Shown here: piece after piece, positions 9,883 to 18,956 of the stretch
How the letters are laid out: each line of letters opens with the position of its first letter
Position numbering within the stretch: the stretch's first letter is position 1
From: Accumulibacter sp.
GTDB taxonomy: Bacteria > Pseudomonadota > Gammaproteobacteria > Burkholderiales > Rhodocyclaceae
Direction: 5' to 3'
NCBI RefSeq assembly: GCF_023806625.1
Contig: NZ_JAMTDX010000008.1
Location: forward strand, 1-64,000
DNA length: 64,000 nucleotides
The notes under the pieces: generated by a model
Told to the model about the DNA's origin: nothing
Database searches by the model: none
The model's input: the letters and a program-made list of their open reading frames with translations, nothing else
Translations under genes and position numbers: made by a program

Positions 9883-10193
9883 TACTTGTTCACCTCCCTG
9901 ATGATCTCGGCGTTCAGTTCGTCGAACTCGGTGTTCGCACGGCGAACATAGACGTTGGTCAGGACGATCGTGATCACGATCACCGCGAGCCCGAGCGGAA
10001 TACCGATCGAGGTGGTCATCCCCGCGCCGAGTTTGGTGCCCAGCCACTCCTTGTTGAAGGCAATCAGCAGGATGTAGCCGTAGTAGTTGATGATCATCAG
10101 GATCGAGAGGAATATCCCGAAACCGTTGCGTTTGCTGACCAGTTCGTGGTACTTCGGATTGGCCTCAATCCGGGCGACGATGTCTTCGTTCAC
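9882..10193 (-). CDS. DUF485 inner-membrane protein, ActP partner
   Basis: A 103-residue protein with two hydrophobic segments (about residues 25-45 and 60-82), matching the YjcH/DUF485 family that precedes actP in many bacteria. I chose the GTG at 10193 because AGGAGGAG lies 7 bases upstream and the product then begins [19 protein letters not shown], typical of the family. The longer ATG frame from 10241 would include that ribosome site. It is probably needed for, or stabilises, ActP; its biochemical role is not established. Confidence 0.85.
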   Translation of the reverse strand: MNEDIVARIEANPKYHELVSKRNGFGIFLSILMIINYYGYILLIAFNKEWLGTKLGAGMTTSIGIPLGLAVIVITIVLTNVYVRRANTEFDELNAEIIREVNK

Positions 10194-10362
10194 CGTGGTC
10201 TCCTCCTCTTCTGGATGTGGACGTATAGAGTCACAGAGCATGACTGGACGGGAATCCTAATGGCCGTTGCTTACTGGGGCCTTACGTGAACCGCGGGGAA
10301 CGACCGGCTGAGCGCACGACGAACGAGGGGAACAATTTCACGGCCGCGAGCGGTCTTCTGGG

Positions 10363-10368
10363 TAAAAT
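10363..10368 (+). promoter_or_regulatory. Candidate -10 element (TAAAAT) for the exosortase-associated genes
   Basis: TAAAATCC lies 29 bases before the ATG of the acyl-CoA ligase. No good -35 hexamer is visible 16-18 bases upstream. The same TANAATCS form precedes several other genes in the window. Confidence 0.35.
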
Positions 10369-10396
10369 CCGCAGCTGTCCGACCGCCGCGACCCCC

Positions 10397-12028
10397 ATGA
10401 CGATGATCGAAGCGACCCTCCTCCACGAACTGATCCGCTGCTCGGCGCGGCGCACCCCGGAAGCGACCGCTCTGTCCTCAGGGCGTGAGTCGATGAGCTA
10501 CGCGGCGCTCGAGCAGGCGGTCGACGGCTTCGTCGGCGGGTTGATCGGCCTCGGACTCGAGCGCGGCGAAAGGATCGCCATCTACCTCGAAAAGCGCTTC
10601 GAGACGATCGTCGCCAGTTTCGGAGCGACCGCCGCGGGCGGCGTCTTCGTCCCGCTGAACCCGTTGCTCAAGGCCGACCAGGTCAGTTACATCCTGCGCG
10701 ACTGCAACGTCCGCACGCTGGTCACCTCGAGCGAACGCCTCGCGCTGCTTGCCCCGGTTCTGCCGGCGTGTCACGACCTGCGCCAGGTCGTGCTGGTCAA
10801 TGGCCAGACCACTCCGGCGAGCGACGGAATGCCTCCGCTGTTCGGCTGGAGTGAGCTGCTCGACGCGCCGACGAGCGACGGCCACCGGGTGATCGACACG
10901 GACATGGCGGCGATCCTGTACACCTCGGGCAGTACCGGCAGACCCAAGGGAGTCGTCCTGTCGCACCGCAACATGGTCGCCGGGGCAAAGAGCGTCGCGA
11001 GCTACCTCGAGAACCGCGCCGACGACGCGCTGCTCGCCGCGTTGCCGCTCTCGTTCGACGCCGGCTTCAGCCAGCTGACCACCGCCTTCCACGTCGGCGC
11101 GCGCGTCGTGCTGCTCAACTACCTGCTGGCCCAGGACGTGCTCAGGACGATGGCCCGCGAGTCGGTCACCGGTCTGACCGCGGTTCCGCCGCTGTACATC
11201 CAGCTCGCCCAGCTCGCCTGGCCGGAGGCAATCGGCGAGCACCTCCGCTACTTTGCCAACACCGGTGGGCGGATGCCGCGCGAAACGCTTGCCGCGCTGC
11301 GCCAGCGGCTGCCGCAGAGCAAGCCTTTCCTGATGTACGGTCTGACCGAGGCGTTCCGCTCGACGTACCTCCCGCCTGAAGAGGTCGACCGGCGCCCAGA
11401 CTCGATCGGCAAGGCGATTCCAAACGCCGAGATCCTCGTCCTGCGCGAGGACGGCTCGGCGTGCGCGGCCAATGAACCCGGCGAACTCGTACACCGCGGC
11501 GCGCTGGTCGGCATGGGCTACTGGAACGATCACGAGAAGACCGCCGAGCGCTACAGGCCGCTGCCGGCGACGCTGCCCGGACGCGAACCCGGGCTCGTCC
11601 TGCCCGAAATCGCCGTCTTCTCAGGCGATACGGTGCGCATCGACGAGGACGGTTTCCTCTACTTCATAGGGCGGCGCGACGAGATGATGAAGACCTCCGG
11701 CTACCGGGTCAGCCCGACCGAGGTCGAAGAAGTGATCTACGCGACCAGGCTGGTCGGCGAGTGCGTGGCTTTCGGCGTCGATCATCCGGCTCTCGGCCAG
11801 GCGATCGTGGCCATCGTCACGCCAGCCGGCGACCAGGCGCTGGACCACGCGGCGCTGCTCGCCGAATGCCGAAGGCGAATGCCGGCGTACATGGTGCCCG
11901 CCGAGATCGTCGTGCGCCGTGGCCCACTGCCGCGCAATCCCAACGGCAAGATGGACCGCAAGGCACTCGCCGCCGCAGTAACCGCCCAGACAGGACGGAC
12001 AGCGACGAGCAATCGGCCCGAAGCCTGA
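10397..12028 (+). CDS. Acyl-CoA ligase (AMP-forming), exosortase A system-associated
   Basis: A 543-residue adenylate-forming enzyme. The ATP loop is intact (residues 175-185, YTSGSTGRPKG), with YGLTEAFRSTYLP as the A5 region, SGDTVRIDEDGFLYFIGR as the A7/A8 region, and the catalytic Lys near residue 518 (PNGKMDRKAL). Similarity in order and neighbours to the exosortase-A-associated ligase family, next to a matching PLP decarboxylase, supports that call. It should activate a carboxylic acid, probably onto a carrier protein, though no carrier gene is here. The start ATG lacks a strong ribosome site; the ATG at 10403 is an alternative. Confidence 0.85.
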   Translation: MTMIEATLLHELIRCSARRTPEATALSSGRESMSYAALEQAVDGFVGGLIGLGLERGERIAIYLEKRFETIVASFGATAAGGVFVPLNPLLKADQVSYILRDCNVRTLVTSSERLALLAPVLPACHDLRQVVLVNGQTTPASDGMPPLFGWSELLDAPTSDGHRVIDTDMAAILYTSGSTGRPKGVVLSHRNMVAGAKSVASYLENRADDALLAALPLSFDAGFSQLTTAFHVGARVVLLNYLLAQDVLRTMARESVTGLTAVPPLYIQLAQLAWPEAIGEHLRYFANTGGRMPRETLAALRQRLPQSKPFLMYGLTEAFRSTYLPPEEVDRRPDSIGKAIPNAEILVLREDGSACAANEPGELVHRGALVGMGYWNDHEKTAERYRPLPATLPGREPGLVLPEIAVFSGDTVRIDEDGFLYFIGRRDEMMKTSGYRVSPTEVEEVIYATRLVGECVAFGVDHPALGQAIVAIVTPAGDQALDHAALLAECRRRMPAYMVPAEIVVRRGPLPRNPNGKMDRKALAAAVTAQTGRTATSNRPEA

Positions 12029-12066
12029 AACGAATCCCGACACCTGCCCTGCGAGGAACGATTCTC

Positions 12067-13311
12067 GTGACCCAGAGCCAACGGCTCGCACCCACCCACG
12101 CCCCACTGACCGCCTTCGCCGTCCGCGACGGGGAACTGCTCGTCGGCGGCATGCCGCTTTCGCGGCTGGCTGCCCGAGTCGGCCAGACGCCCTTCTACGC
12201 CTACGAACGCCGTCTGCTCGACGAGCGCGTCGGCACCCTGAGGACCGTCCTGCCCAAAGCGCTGAAGCTGCATTACGCGATCAAGGCCAACCCGATGCCC
12301 GCGCTCGTCGGCCACATGGCGCGACTCGTCGATGGCCTCGACGTGGCCTCGGGCGGCGAACTGAAAGTCGCCCTCGACGCCGGCGCGGACCCGCGCGAGA
12401 TCAGCTTTGCCGGCCCGGGCAAGAGGCTCGGCGAACTGCGCCAGGCGGTCGCCGCCGGAATCCTGGTCAACGTCGAATCGTTCGGCGAAGTCTCCAGCCT
12501 GGCCGCGATCGGCGACGAAACGGGTCTCACGCCACGGGTCGCCGTGCGTGTCAACCCGGATTTCGAGCTCAAGAGTTCGGGAATGAAGATGGGCGGCGGC
12601 GCCCGGCAGTTCGGCGTCGACGCCGAGCAGGTACCGCAATTGCTCGCCGAGATCGCTGCGACGGGCCTGGCCTTCGAAGGTTTCCATCTCTTTGCCGGCT
12701 CGCAGAACCTCCGGCCCGAGGCGATCGTCGAAGCCCAGGCGCGCAGTTACGAATTGGCCGCGAGGCTCGCTGAGCTGGCTCCCGCACCGGTCCGCTTCCT
12801 GAACCTCGGCGGTGGCTTCGGCATCCCCTATTTCCCCGGCGAGCAGCCCCTCGACCTCGGCCCGATCGGCGACAATCTTGCCGGCATCGTCGAGCGCGCG
12901 TCGCGCGAACTGCCGGAAGCCGAGCTGGTCGTCGAACTCGGCCGCTTCCTGGTCGGCGAGGCGGGTGTCTACGTCACTCGGGTCATCGACCGCAAGGTGT
13001 CGCGCGGCCAGACCTTCCTCGTCTGCGACGGCGGGCTGCATCAGCATCTCGCCGCTTCGGGGAACTTCGGCCAGGTCATCCGCAAGAACTACCCGCTGGT
13101 CATCGGCAACCGGATGAGCCCCGCGAAACGCGAGGTCGTCTCGGTCGTCGGTCCTCTCTGCACGCCGCTCGATCTGCTCGCCGAGCGCATGGAAATGGCC
13201 GAAGCCGACGTCGGCGACCTGGTCGTTATCTTCCAGTCGGGCGCCTACGGACTCACCGCCAGCCCGCAGGCCTTTCTCGGGCATCCACCCTGTGTCGAAG
13301 TCCTCGTCTGA
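12067..13311 (+). CDS. PLP-dependent decarboxylase, exosortase A system-associated
   Basis: A 414-residue fold-type III decarboxylase related to diaminopimelate/ornithine decarboxylases. Visible features are the PLP Lys73 in LHYAIKANP, the Gly-rich phosphate loop LNLGGGFGIPY, and the Cys of CDGGLHQH that completes the active site. The start is GTG at 12067, preceded by GAGGAA 10 bases upstream; it lies 38 bases after the ligase stop, so an operon is likely. The pair ligase-decarboxylase is characteristic of EPS/exosortase-A loci; substrates are unknown. Confidence 0.85.
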   Translation: MTQSQRLAPTHAPLTAFAVRDGELLVGGMPLSRLAARVGQTPFYAYERRLLDERVGTLRTVLPKALKLHYAIKANPMPALVGHMARLVDGLDVASGGELKVALDAGADPREISFAGPGKRLGELRQAVAAGILVNVESFGEVSSLAAIGDETGLTPRVAVRVNPDFELKSSGMKMGGGARQFGVDAEQVPQLLAEIAATGLAFEGFHLFAGSQNLRPEAIVEAQARSYELAARLAELAPAPVRFLNLGGGFGIPYFPGEQPLDLGPIGDNLAGIVERASRELPEAELVVELGRFLVGEAGVYVTRVIDRKVSRGQTFLVCDGGLHQHLAASGNFGQVIRKNYPLVIGNRMSPAKREVVSVVGPLCTPLDLLAERMEMAEADVGDLVVIFQSGAYGLTASPQAFLGHPPCVEVLV

Positions 13312-13395
13312 ACGGCCTCGCCGGACCAACGCCGCGCCGGGCTCGTCGCCTTGCCTCGTGCGCATCGCTCGCCATTGCTGCGCGCCATCGCTCCG

Positions 13396-14631
13396 ATGAG
13401 CAGGCAAGGCACGACTTTCAGGGCCGCCGGCCTGCCCACCGCGCCGCTCCTCGACTGGTCGAGTTTCTCGCACGGCGCCAGGGGTGCAGGCGTACATAGC
13501 ATCGACGACCTCGGCAACTCGTGCGTCACGACCAGCGGCCGGGCGGCGATCTACCAGGCACTCCTGCAGCTTCGGCTCGAACCGGGGAGCGTCGTTCTGG
13601 TTCCGACCTATCATTGTCCGACGATGGTCGCCCCCGTGCTCATCGCACGGCTCGAGGTCGGCTACTTCGGAATACGCGAAGACGGGTTGCCAAACCTCGA
13701 GACGATCGACCCGGCACTCGCCGGGCGGGCGAAAGCGATGCTCGTCTCGCACTATTTCGGACTCGCCCATTCGCTGACCGAAGTCCGGCAGTGGTGCGAC
13801 GAGCACCAGATCGCGCTGATCGAAGACTGCGCACACTGCTACTTCGGCGATGCCGGAGACCGCCCCGTCGGTACCTGGGGGGATTACGCGACGGCCAGTC
13901 TGTCGAAATTCTTTCCGGTCCCGGAAGGCGGCGTTCTGGCCTCGGCCAGGAAGCCGCTCCTGTCCCTGCAGCTCTCGCCCCAGGGATTCCATTCGCAGGT
14001 CAAGGCCTGGGCCGACGTGCTCGAAAGAGCAGTGATGTACGAGCGTCTGCGCGGCATCAATACGCTGCTCGCCGGCTTGTTCCGGGTCAAGAACGCGCTG
14101 TCCGGTACGCGTGACCCGAACCCGGTCAGCCACGGCGCGACGGCGTCGGCGGCTGAGCTGATGATGCGCAGCTGCAATATGGAGCGCATCGCGATGGCCC
14201 CGGCGTGGACCGCGCGGGTGCTGCGCCGGCTGCTTCCCCGGGGACACATCATCGACCGGCGAAGGCGCAACTTCGCCATCTACCGAGAGCACTTTTCCGG
14301 CACTTGCGGCGCTCACCAGCTCTTCGAGTCGCCTGACGATGCCGCCGTTCCGTACGTCTTTCCGCTCTGGGTCGACGATGCCGATCGCGTCTACCACGCG
14401 CTGCGGGCGCAAGGGCTCCCTGTATTCCGCTGGGACCGTATCTGGCCCGGCACACCGGCCATCCGCGGCGATCTCGCGCCCTCCTGGAGCAAACATGTGC
14501 TGCAGCTCCTCTGTCACCAGGATCTCGGCGAAGACGATGTCGCGCGGACGGCCCGGGCGACCCTGGATTTGCTCGCCAGACCCGCCGATCTGACCGCAGC
14601 ACCCCGAGACCACGATCAATCCACGACATAG
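13396..14631 (+). CDS. DegT/DnrJ/EryC1-type aminotransferase family protein
   Basis: A 411-residue fold-type I PLP protein. The Schiff-base Lys is K171 in TASLSKFFPVPEGG and the PLP-ring Asp is D144 in LIEDCAHCYF. Family members transaminate keto-sugars in surface polysaccharide synthesis. This one has an unusual middle section with many Arg/Met residues and may be a divergent subfamily used on an amino-acyl or sugar precursor. The start is uncertain: ATG at 13396 or an upstream TTG at 13351; neither has a good ribosome site. Its place between the decarboxylase and a FemAB-like gene argues for one pathway. Confidence 0.7.
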   Translation: MSRQGTTFRAAGLPTAPLLDWSSFSHGARGAGVHSIDDLGNSCVTTSGRAAIYQALLQLRLEPGSVVLVPTYHCPTMVAPVLIARLEVGYFGIREDGLPNLETIDPALAGRAKAMLVSHYFGLAHSLTEVRQWCDEHQIALIEDCAHCYFGDAGDRPVGTWGDYATASLSKFFPVPEGGVLASARKPLLSLQLSPQGFHSQVKAWADVLERAVMYERLRGINTLLAGLFRVKNALSGTRDPNPVSHGATASAAELMMRSCNMERIAMAPAWTARVLRRLLPRGHIIDRRRRNFAIYREHFSGTCGAHQLFESPDDAAVPYVFPLWVDDADRVYHALRAQGLPVFRWDRIWPGTPAIRGDLAPSWSKHVLQLLCHQDLGEDDVARTARATLDLLARPADLTAAPRDHDQSTT

Positions 14632-14641
14632 ACGTCCGCTG

Positions 14642-15709
14642 ATGTCCACAGTATCCCGGCTGACCTGGCAGAACGAGCCAGCCAGCGCGCTGCAGCGCAA
14701 ACCCGATCTGCTCGCCGCCTGGGACCGGCTGAACGCCGAGCGCGGCGACCTCCCGTTCCTCAGCGCCAGTGCCGTGCTCAGCGCACTCGACGTCTTCGGG
14801 CAAGGCAACGAGCGACTGCTGGTCGGCCGAGAAGGCGGGCGGATCGTCACGCTTTTCCTGCTCCGCCCGCTCGGCCGGTGCTCCTGGGTCACCTTCCAGC
14901 CGTCGCAGATTCCGCTCGGCGCGTGGGTCGCCAGCGCCGACCGGTCCCTGCCGGAACTCGCGCAAAGCCTGACGAGCGGGCCGCTGGGTCTCTGTCTGAT
15001 GCTCTCGATCACCCGGATCGACCCACTTTTTTCACCACGCGGCGACGACTCGCGCTGTGTCCTCAGCAGCGATTACATCGACACCGGGTGGATCGAACTG
15101 CACGGGACTTTCGACGAGTACTGGAATGCACGCGGCAAGAACCTGCGCCAGAACATGCGCAAGCAGAGGAACCGGCTGGCCGCCGAAGGTGTCGCGACGC
15201 GCCTGCGCACGCTGAGCGATCCCTCGGAAATGGCTGGAGGCGTCGAACGTTACGGGCTGATCGAGAGTGCCGGCTGGAAAGCAGCGCAGGGATCGGCGAT
15301 CCACCCCGAGAACGCTCAGGGACGCTTCTATCGCCGGCTGCTCGAGACCGCCGCGGAGCACGGCGAAGCGGTCATCTACGAGTACCTCTTCGGGGAGCGG
15401 GTCGTCGCCTCGAACCTCTGCCTGCGGCGCCCGGGAACGCTGGTGATCCTCAAGACGACCTACGACGAATCGCTCAGCGCGTACTCGCCCGCCTTCCTGC
15501 TGCACCAGGAGGTGATCGCCGCGCTCTACGCCGACCAGCACATCGACCGGATCGAGTACTACGGGCGGATGGTGGAGTGGCACACGCGGTGGACCGGTAG
15601 CCGGCGCACGCTCTATCACCTGACCGTGTATCGCTGGCCGCTGATCAGGAAGATCGCCGACTGGTACCGGTCGCAAGGCGCGCCGAAGTCCGGCGAAAAC
15701 AGCCAATAG
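14642..15709 (+). CDS. GNAT/FemAB-like acyltransferase (Acetyltransf_6 type)
   Basis: A 355-residue protein beginning MSTVSRLTWQNEPA. The central part (WNARGKNLRQNMRKQRNRLAAEG) and the C-terminal half (HGEAVIYEYLFGERVVASNL, then DRIEYYGRMVEWHTRW) match BcsL/CelD-like acyltransferases found in polysaccharide and EPS clusters. They transfer an acyl or aminoacyl group to a sugar or peptide. It starts 10 bases after the aminotransferase stop, consistent with co-transcription. The acceptor and donor are unknown. Confidence 0.7.
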   Translation: MSTVSRLTWQNEPASALQRKPDLLAAWDRLNAERGDLPFLSASAVLSALDVFGQGNERLLVGREGGRIVTLFLLRPLGRCSWVTFQPSQIPLGAWVASADRSLPELAQSLTSGPLGLCLMLSITRIDPLFSPRGDDSRCVLSSDYIDTGWIELHGTFDEYWNARGKNLRQNMRKQRNRLAAEGVATRLRTLSDPSEMAGGVERYGLIESAGWKAAQGSAIHPENAQGRFYRRLLETAAEHGEAVIYEYLFGERVVASNLCLRRPGTLVILKTTYDESLSAYSPAFLLHQEVIAALYADQHIDRIEYYGRMVEWHTRWTGSRRTLYHLTVYRWPLIRKIADWYRSQGAPKSGENSQ

Positions 15710-15763
15710 CGAAGTCTTCCGATCGGCCTCACCGCCCGGCGGACCCGCACGCTGCGCGGCGAC

Positions 15764-15769
15764 TATAAT
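15764..15769 (+). promoter_or_regulatory. Candidate -10 (TATAAT) for the mrp operon
   Basis: A perfect TATAAT followed by CG, 47 bases before the GTG of mrpA, in the 107-base gap after the acyltransferase. The -35 position holds only a GC-rich hexamer, so recognition would depend on the -10 or an activator. Confidence 0.4.
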
Positions 15770-15816
15770 CGCGTCTCCGGCAGCCCGTCTGCCTCGCCAA
15801 CCGGGGTTCCTCTTGC

Positions 15817-18630
15817 GTGAACGGGATTCCTGAGCCTGCCAGTCTGCTCCTCGCAGCCCTGCCGGCTCTCGCCTTTGCGGGCGTTCCACTGCCGCTGCTG
15901 TTCCAGCGCTTCGGACGGACGAGCGCGGCGTCTGCAGCGATGGCCGTCATGGCCGCCTGCTTGGCGGTGCTCGCACCGCTCGCCGCGGCGGTCCTCGCCG
16001 GGCAGGTCGCGACCTTCGCCTGGGCCTGGCTGCCGGCTTACGGGCTCGATCTCAGCCTGCGCCTCGACGGCCTCGGCCTGCTGTTCTGTCTGCTGATCCT
16101 CGGCATCGGCCTGCTCGTCGTGCTCTACGCCGCGTGGTATTTCCCGGAAGGCGATCGCCTCGGGCGCTTTTTTTCGGTCCTGCTGCTCTTCATGGGCGCG
16201 ATGCTCGGCATCGTGCTCTCGGCGAACCTGCTCCTGCTGCTCGTCTTCTGGGAACTGACCAGCGTCTCGTCGTTCCTGCTCGTCGCCTACCACGGCCAGC
16301 GAAACGAGTCCCGGGTTGGCGCACGAATGGCCCTTGCGGTGACCGGTGGCGGTGGCCTGGCGCTACTCGCCGGTTTCCTGTTGCTCGGCCAGATCGCCGG
16401 CAGCTACGAGATCCCGGCGATTCTCGAGAACGGCCAGCGCATCCGCGCGCACGCCCTTTACACGCCGATGCTGGTCCTCGTCCTGCTCGGCGCATTCACG
16501 AAATCGGCCCAGTTTCCGTTCCACTTCTGGCTGCCCAACGCAATGGCTGCGCCGACGCCGGCTTCGGCGTACCTGCATTCGGCGACGATGGTCAAGGCCG
16601 GGGTGTTCCTGCTCGCTCGCCTTTACCCGGCACTCGGCGGAACCGACCTCTGGTTCTGGATGGTCGGCGGAACCGGCGCGCTGACCCTCGCCTGGGGCGC
16701 GGCGGCTGCCCTCTTCCGGAACGACATCAAGGGCCTGCTGGCCTACTCGACGATCAGCCATCTCGGTCTGATCACGCTGCTGCTCGGACTCGAAACACCG
16801 CTCTCGGTGATCGCCGGGATCTTCCACATCATCAACCACGCGATCTTCAAGGCGTCGCTGTTCATGGCTGCCGGGATCATCGACCACGAGTGCGGGACGC
16901 GCGACATGCGCCGGGTCAACGGGATGTTCCGGCGCATGCCGATCACTGCCACACTGGCGATCATCGCCGCCGCGTCGATGGCCGGCGTGCCGCTGCTCAA
17001 CGGTTTCCTGAGCAAGGAGATGTTCTTCGCCGAGACGGTCAGCTCGCCGCAGTTCGTGCTGATCGGCTGGGCGCTGCCGCTGTTCGCGACGCTCGCCGGC
17101 ATGCTCGCGGTCGCCTACTCGGCGCGCTTCGTGCACGACGTCTTCTTCAACGGCGAACCGGTCGACCTGCCGCGGGAGCCCCATGAACCACCTCGCTGGA
17201 TGCGCGCGCCAGTCGAACTGCTCGTCCTGCTCTGCCTGGTGGTCGGCATCCTTCCCGCGTGGAGCGTCGCTCCCCTGCTCGAGGCCGCCGCGGCCGCAGC
17301 GCTGCACAGCCCGCTGCCCGACTTCGAACTGGCGCTCTGGCACGGCTTCAACAGGCCGCTGCTGATGAGCCTGGTGGCTCTGGCTGGCGGGGTACTGATC
17401 TACGTCCTGCGTCGCCCGCTCTTCGCCTGGTACGACGAACTGCCGTCGGTCCATGCCGGAACGGCCTTCGAGCGCGCTCACCGCAAGCTCGCCGGAGGCG
17501 CCGGGCGCCTGCTGGCGACGATCGACAACGGTTCGCTGCAGCGTTACTGCTTCCTGCTCTTCTGCTTCACACTGCTGCTCGGCGGCTGGGCGTTCTTCTC
17601 GGGAGCGGCGAGCGAGGCGACCATCGCCGGCCATCCGGCCGAGGAGGCGGCGATCGCCGCCCTGCTGGCGCTGCTGCTCGGATGCGTCGGAGCGACCGTG
17701 CTGCACAGGAAGCGGCTGCTCGCGCTGATCCTGGTCAGCGTCGTCGGTCTCGTCGTGACACTGACCTTCGTTCGCCTCTCGGCACCCGACCTCGCGCTGA
17801 CCCAACTCGCCGTGGAGACCGGGACGATCATCCTGATGCTGCTGATCCTCTACTACCTGCCGCCGACCAGCGCGCCGGCAAGCAGCGCTCCGCGACTGAT
17901 CCGCGACGCGTTCATCGCCTGTCTCGCCGGCGGCGCGATCATGCTGGTCACGCTGCGCATGCTCGCCGTCCCCTTCGCTCCGCTCTCGGGGTTCTACCTC
18001 GACCAGGCGCTTCCCGGTGGCGGCGGTACGAACGTGGTCAATGTGATCCTCGTCGATTTCCGCGGCTTCGACACTCTCGGCGAGATCACCGTGCTGGCGA
18101 TGGTCGCGCTGGCCTCGCAGGCGCTGCTCGATCGCCTAATCCTGCGCGCACCGGATCGTGACGCGGATGGCCGCCCGTGGGCGCGCGACGCGCACCCGCT
18201 GTTTCTCGCGATGCTCGTTCGTCCGCTGCTGCCGCTGGCTCTCGCCGTCTCGGTATATGTCTTCCTGCGCGGACACAATCTTCCCGGCGGTGGCTTCGTC
18301 GCCGGGTTGATCACCAGCGTCGCGCTGATTCTGCAGTACCTGGCCAACGGCATCGCCTTCGCCCAGCCGCGCCTGCCCGGGAAGCCCGAAAGATGGCTGG
18401 CTCTCGGTCTGCTGCTCGCCGCGGGGATCGGCGTCGCCAGCTGGCCCTGGGGAAGGCCGTTCCTGACCAGCACGCACGGAGAGCTGACCGTGCCGCTGCT
18501 TGGACCGATCGGCTTGGCTTCGGCGATGGTCTTCGATCTCGGCGTCTATGTCGTCGTGGTCACCGTCGCGCTGGCCGTGCTGTCGGGGCTCGGCACCCTT
18601 TCGCTGCGCGCGCACCGAGGGAGCACCTGA
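15817..18630 (+). CDS. mrpA: Mrp Na+/H+ antiporter subunit A, fused to subunit B
   Basis: A 937-residue membrane protein. The first ~500 residues are a NuoL/ND5-like domain (FWELTSVSSFLLV, KSAQFPFHFWLPNAMAAPTPASAYLHSATMVKAG, NHAIFKASLFMAAGIIDH). The C-terminal ~150 residues correspond to subunit B (VFLRGHNLPGGGFVAGLITSVALILQYLANG). No separate mrpB is present. The start is GTG at 15817, where the hydrophobic N-terminus begins. It is the largest subunit of the multisubunit antiporter that exchanges cytoplasmic Na+ for H+. The stop overlaps the next ATG (TGATG), showing tight coupling. Confidence 0.92.
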   Translation: MNGIPEPASLLLAALPALAFAGVPLPLLFQRFGRTSAASAAMAVMAACLAVLAPLAAAVLAGQVATFAWAWLPAYGLDLSLRLDGLGLLFCLLILGIGLLVVLYAAWYFPEGDRLGRFFSVLLLFMGAMLGIVLSANLLLLLVFWELTSVSSFLLVAYHGQRNESRVGARMALAVTGGGGLALLAGFLLLGQIAGSYEIPAILENGQRIRAHALYTPMLVLVLLGAFTKSAQFPFHFWLPNAMAAPTPASAYLHSATMVKAGVFLLARLYPALGGTDLWFWMVGGTGALTLAWGAAAALFRNDIKGLLAYSTISHLGLITLLLGLETPLSVIAGIFHIINHAIFKASLFMAAGIIDHECGTRDMRRVNGMFRRMPITATLAIIAAASMAGVPLLNGFLSKEMFFAETVSSPQFVLIGWALPLFATLAGMLAVAYSARFVHDVFFNGEPVDLPREPHEPPRWMRAPVELLVLLCLVVGILPAWSVAPLLEAAAAAALHSPLPDFELALWHGFNRPLLMSLVALAGGVLIYVLRRPLFAWYDELPSVHAGTAFERAHRKLAGGAGRLLATIDNGSLQRYCFLLFCFTLLLGGWAFFSGAASEATIAGHPAEEAAIAALLALLLGCVGATVLHRKRLLALILVSVVGLVVTLTFVRLSAPDLALTQLAVETGTIILMLLILYYLPPTSAPASSAPRLIRDAFIACLAGGAIMLVTLRMLAVPFAPLSGFYLDQALPGGGGTNVVNVILVDFRGFDTLGEITVLAMVALASQALLDRLILRAPDRDADGRPWARDAHPLFLAMLVRPLLPLALAVSVYVFLRGHNLPGGGFVAGLITSVALILQYLANGIAFAQPRLPGKPERWLALGLLLAAGIGVASWPWGRPFLTSTHGELTVPLLGPIGLASAMVFDLGVYVVVVTVALAVLSGLGTLSLRAHRGST

Positions 18631-18956
18631 TGGAAGCGTTACTGGCCACGGCGATCGGCGCACTGACGGCCTGCGGGGTATTCCTGATCCTGCGCGCAAG
18701 AAGTTTTCCGGTGCTGCTCGGCCTGACGCTCCTTTCCTACGCAGTCAACCTCTTCCTCTTTGCCAGCGGCCGCCTGCGCCTCAACGCGCCGCCGCTGGTC
18801 CAGGCCGGAGCGACGAGCACCGACCCGCTGCCCCAGGCGCTGGTCCTCACGGCGATCGTCATCGGCTTCGGCATGACCGCCTACCTGGCGATGCTCGCCT
18901 TGCGTGGTCTGTCCGAGTCGGGCAGCGACCGCGTCGACTGCGGGGACGACCGGTGA
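18630..18956 (+). CDS. mrpC: Mrp antiporter subunit C (NuoK-like)
   Basis: A 108-residue protein with three transmembrane segments, homologous in pattern to NuoK (LLGLTLLSYAVNLFLFASG, then DPLPQALVLTAIVIGFGMTAYLAML). The ATG at 18630 overlaps the mrpA stop and its own stop overlaps the GTG of mrpD. It contributes to the membrane core of the antiporter. Confidence 0.9.
   Translation: MEALLATAIGALTACGVFLILRARSFPVLLGLTLLSYAVNLFLFASGRLRLNAPPLVQAGATSTDPLPQALVLTAIVIGFGMTAYLAMLALRGLSESGSDRVDCGDDR

Noticed and set aside
10242-10396. N-terminal extension of the acyl-CoA ligase from 10286
   Set aside because: The extra 37 residues do not match the family and would cover the -10 box.
11782-15012. 1076-codon open frame on the minus strand
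   Set aside because: Antisense to four well-supported plus-strand genes and without domain features.
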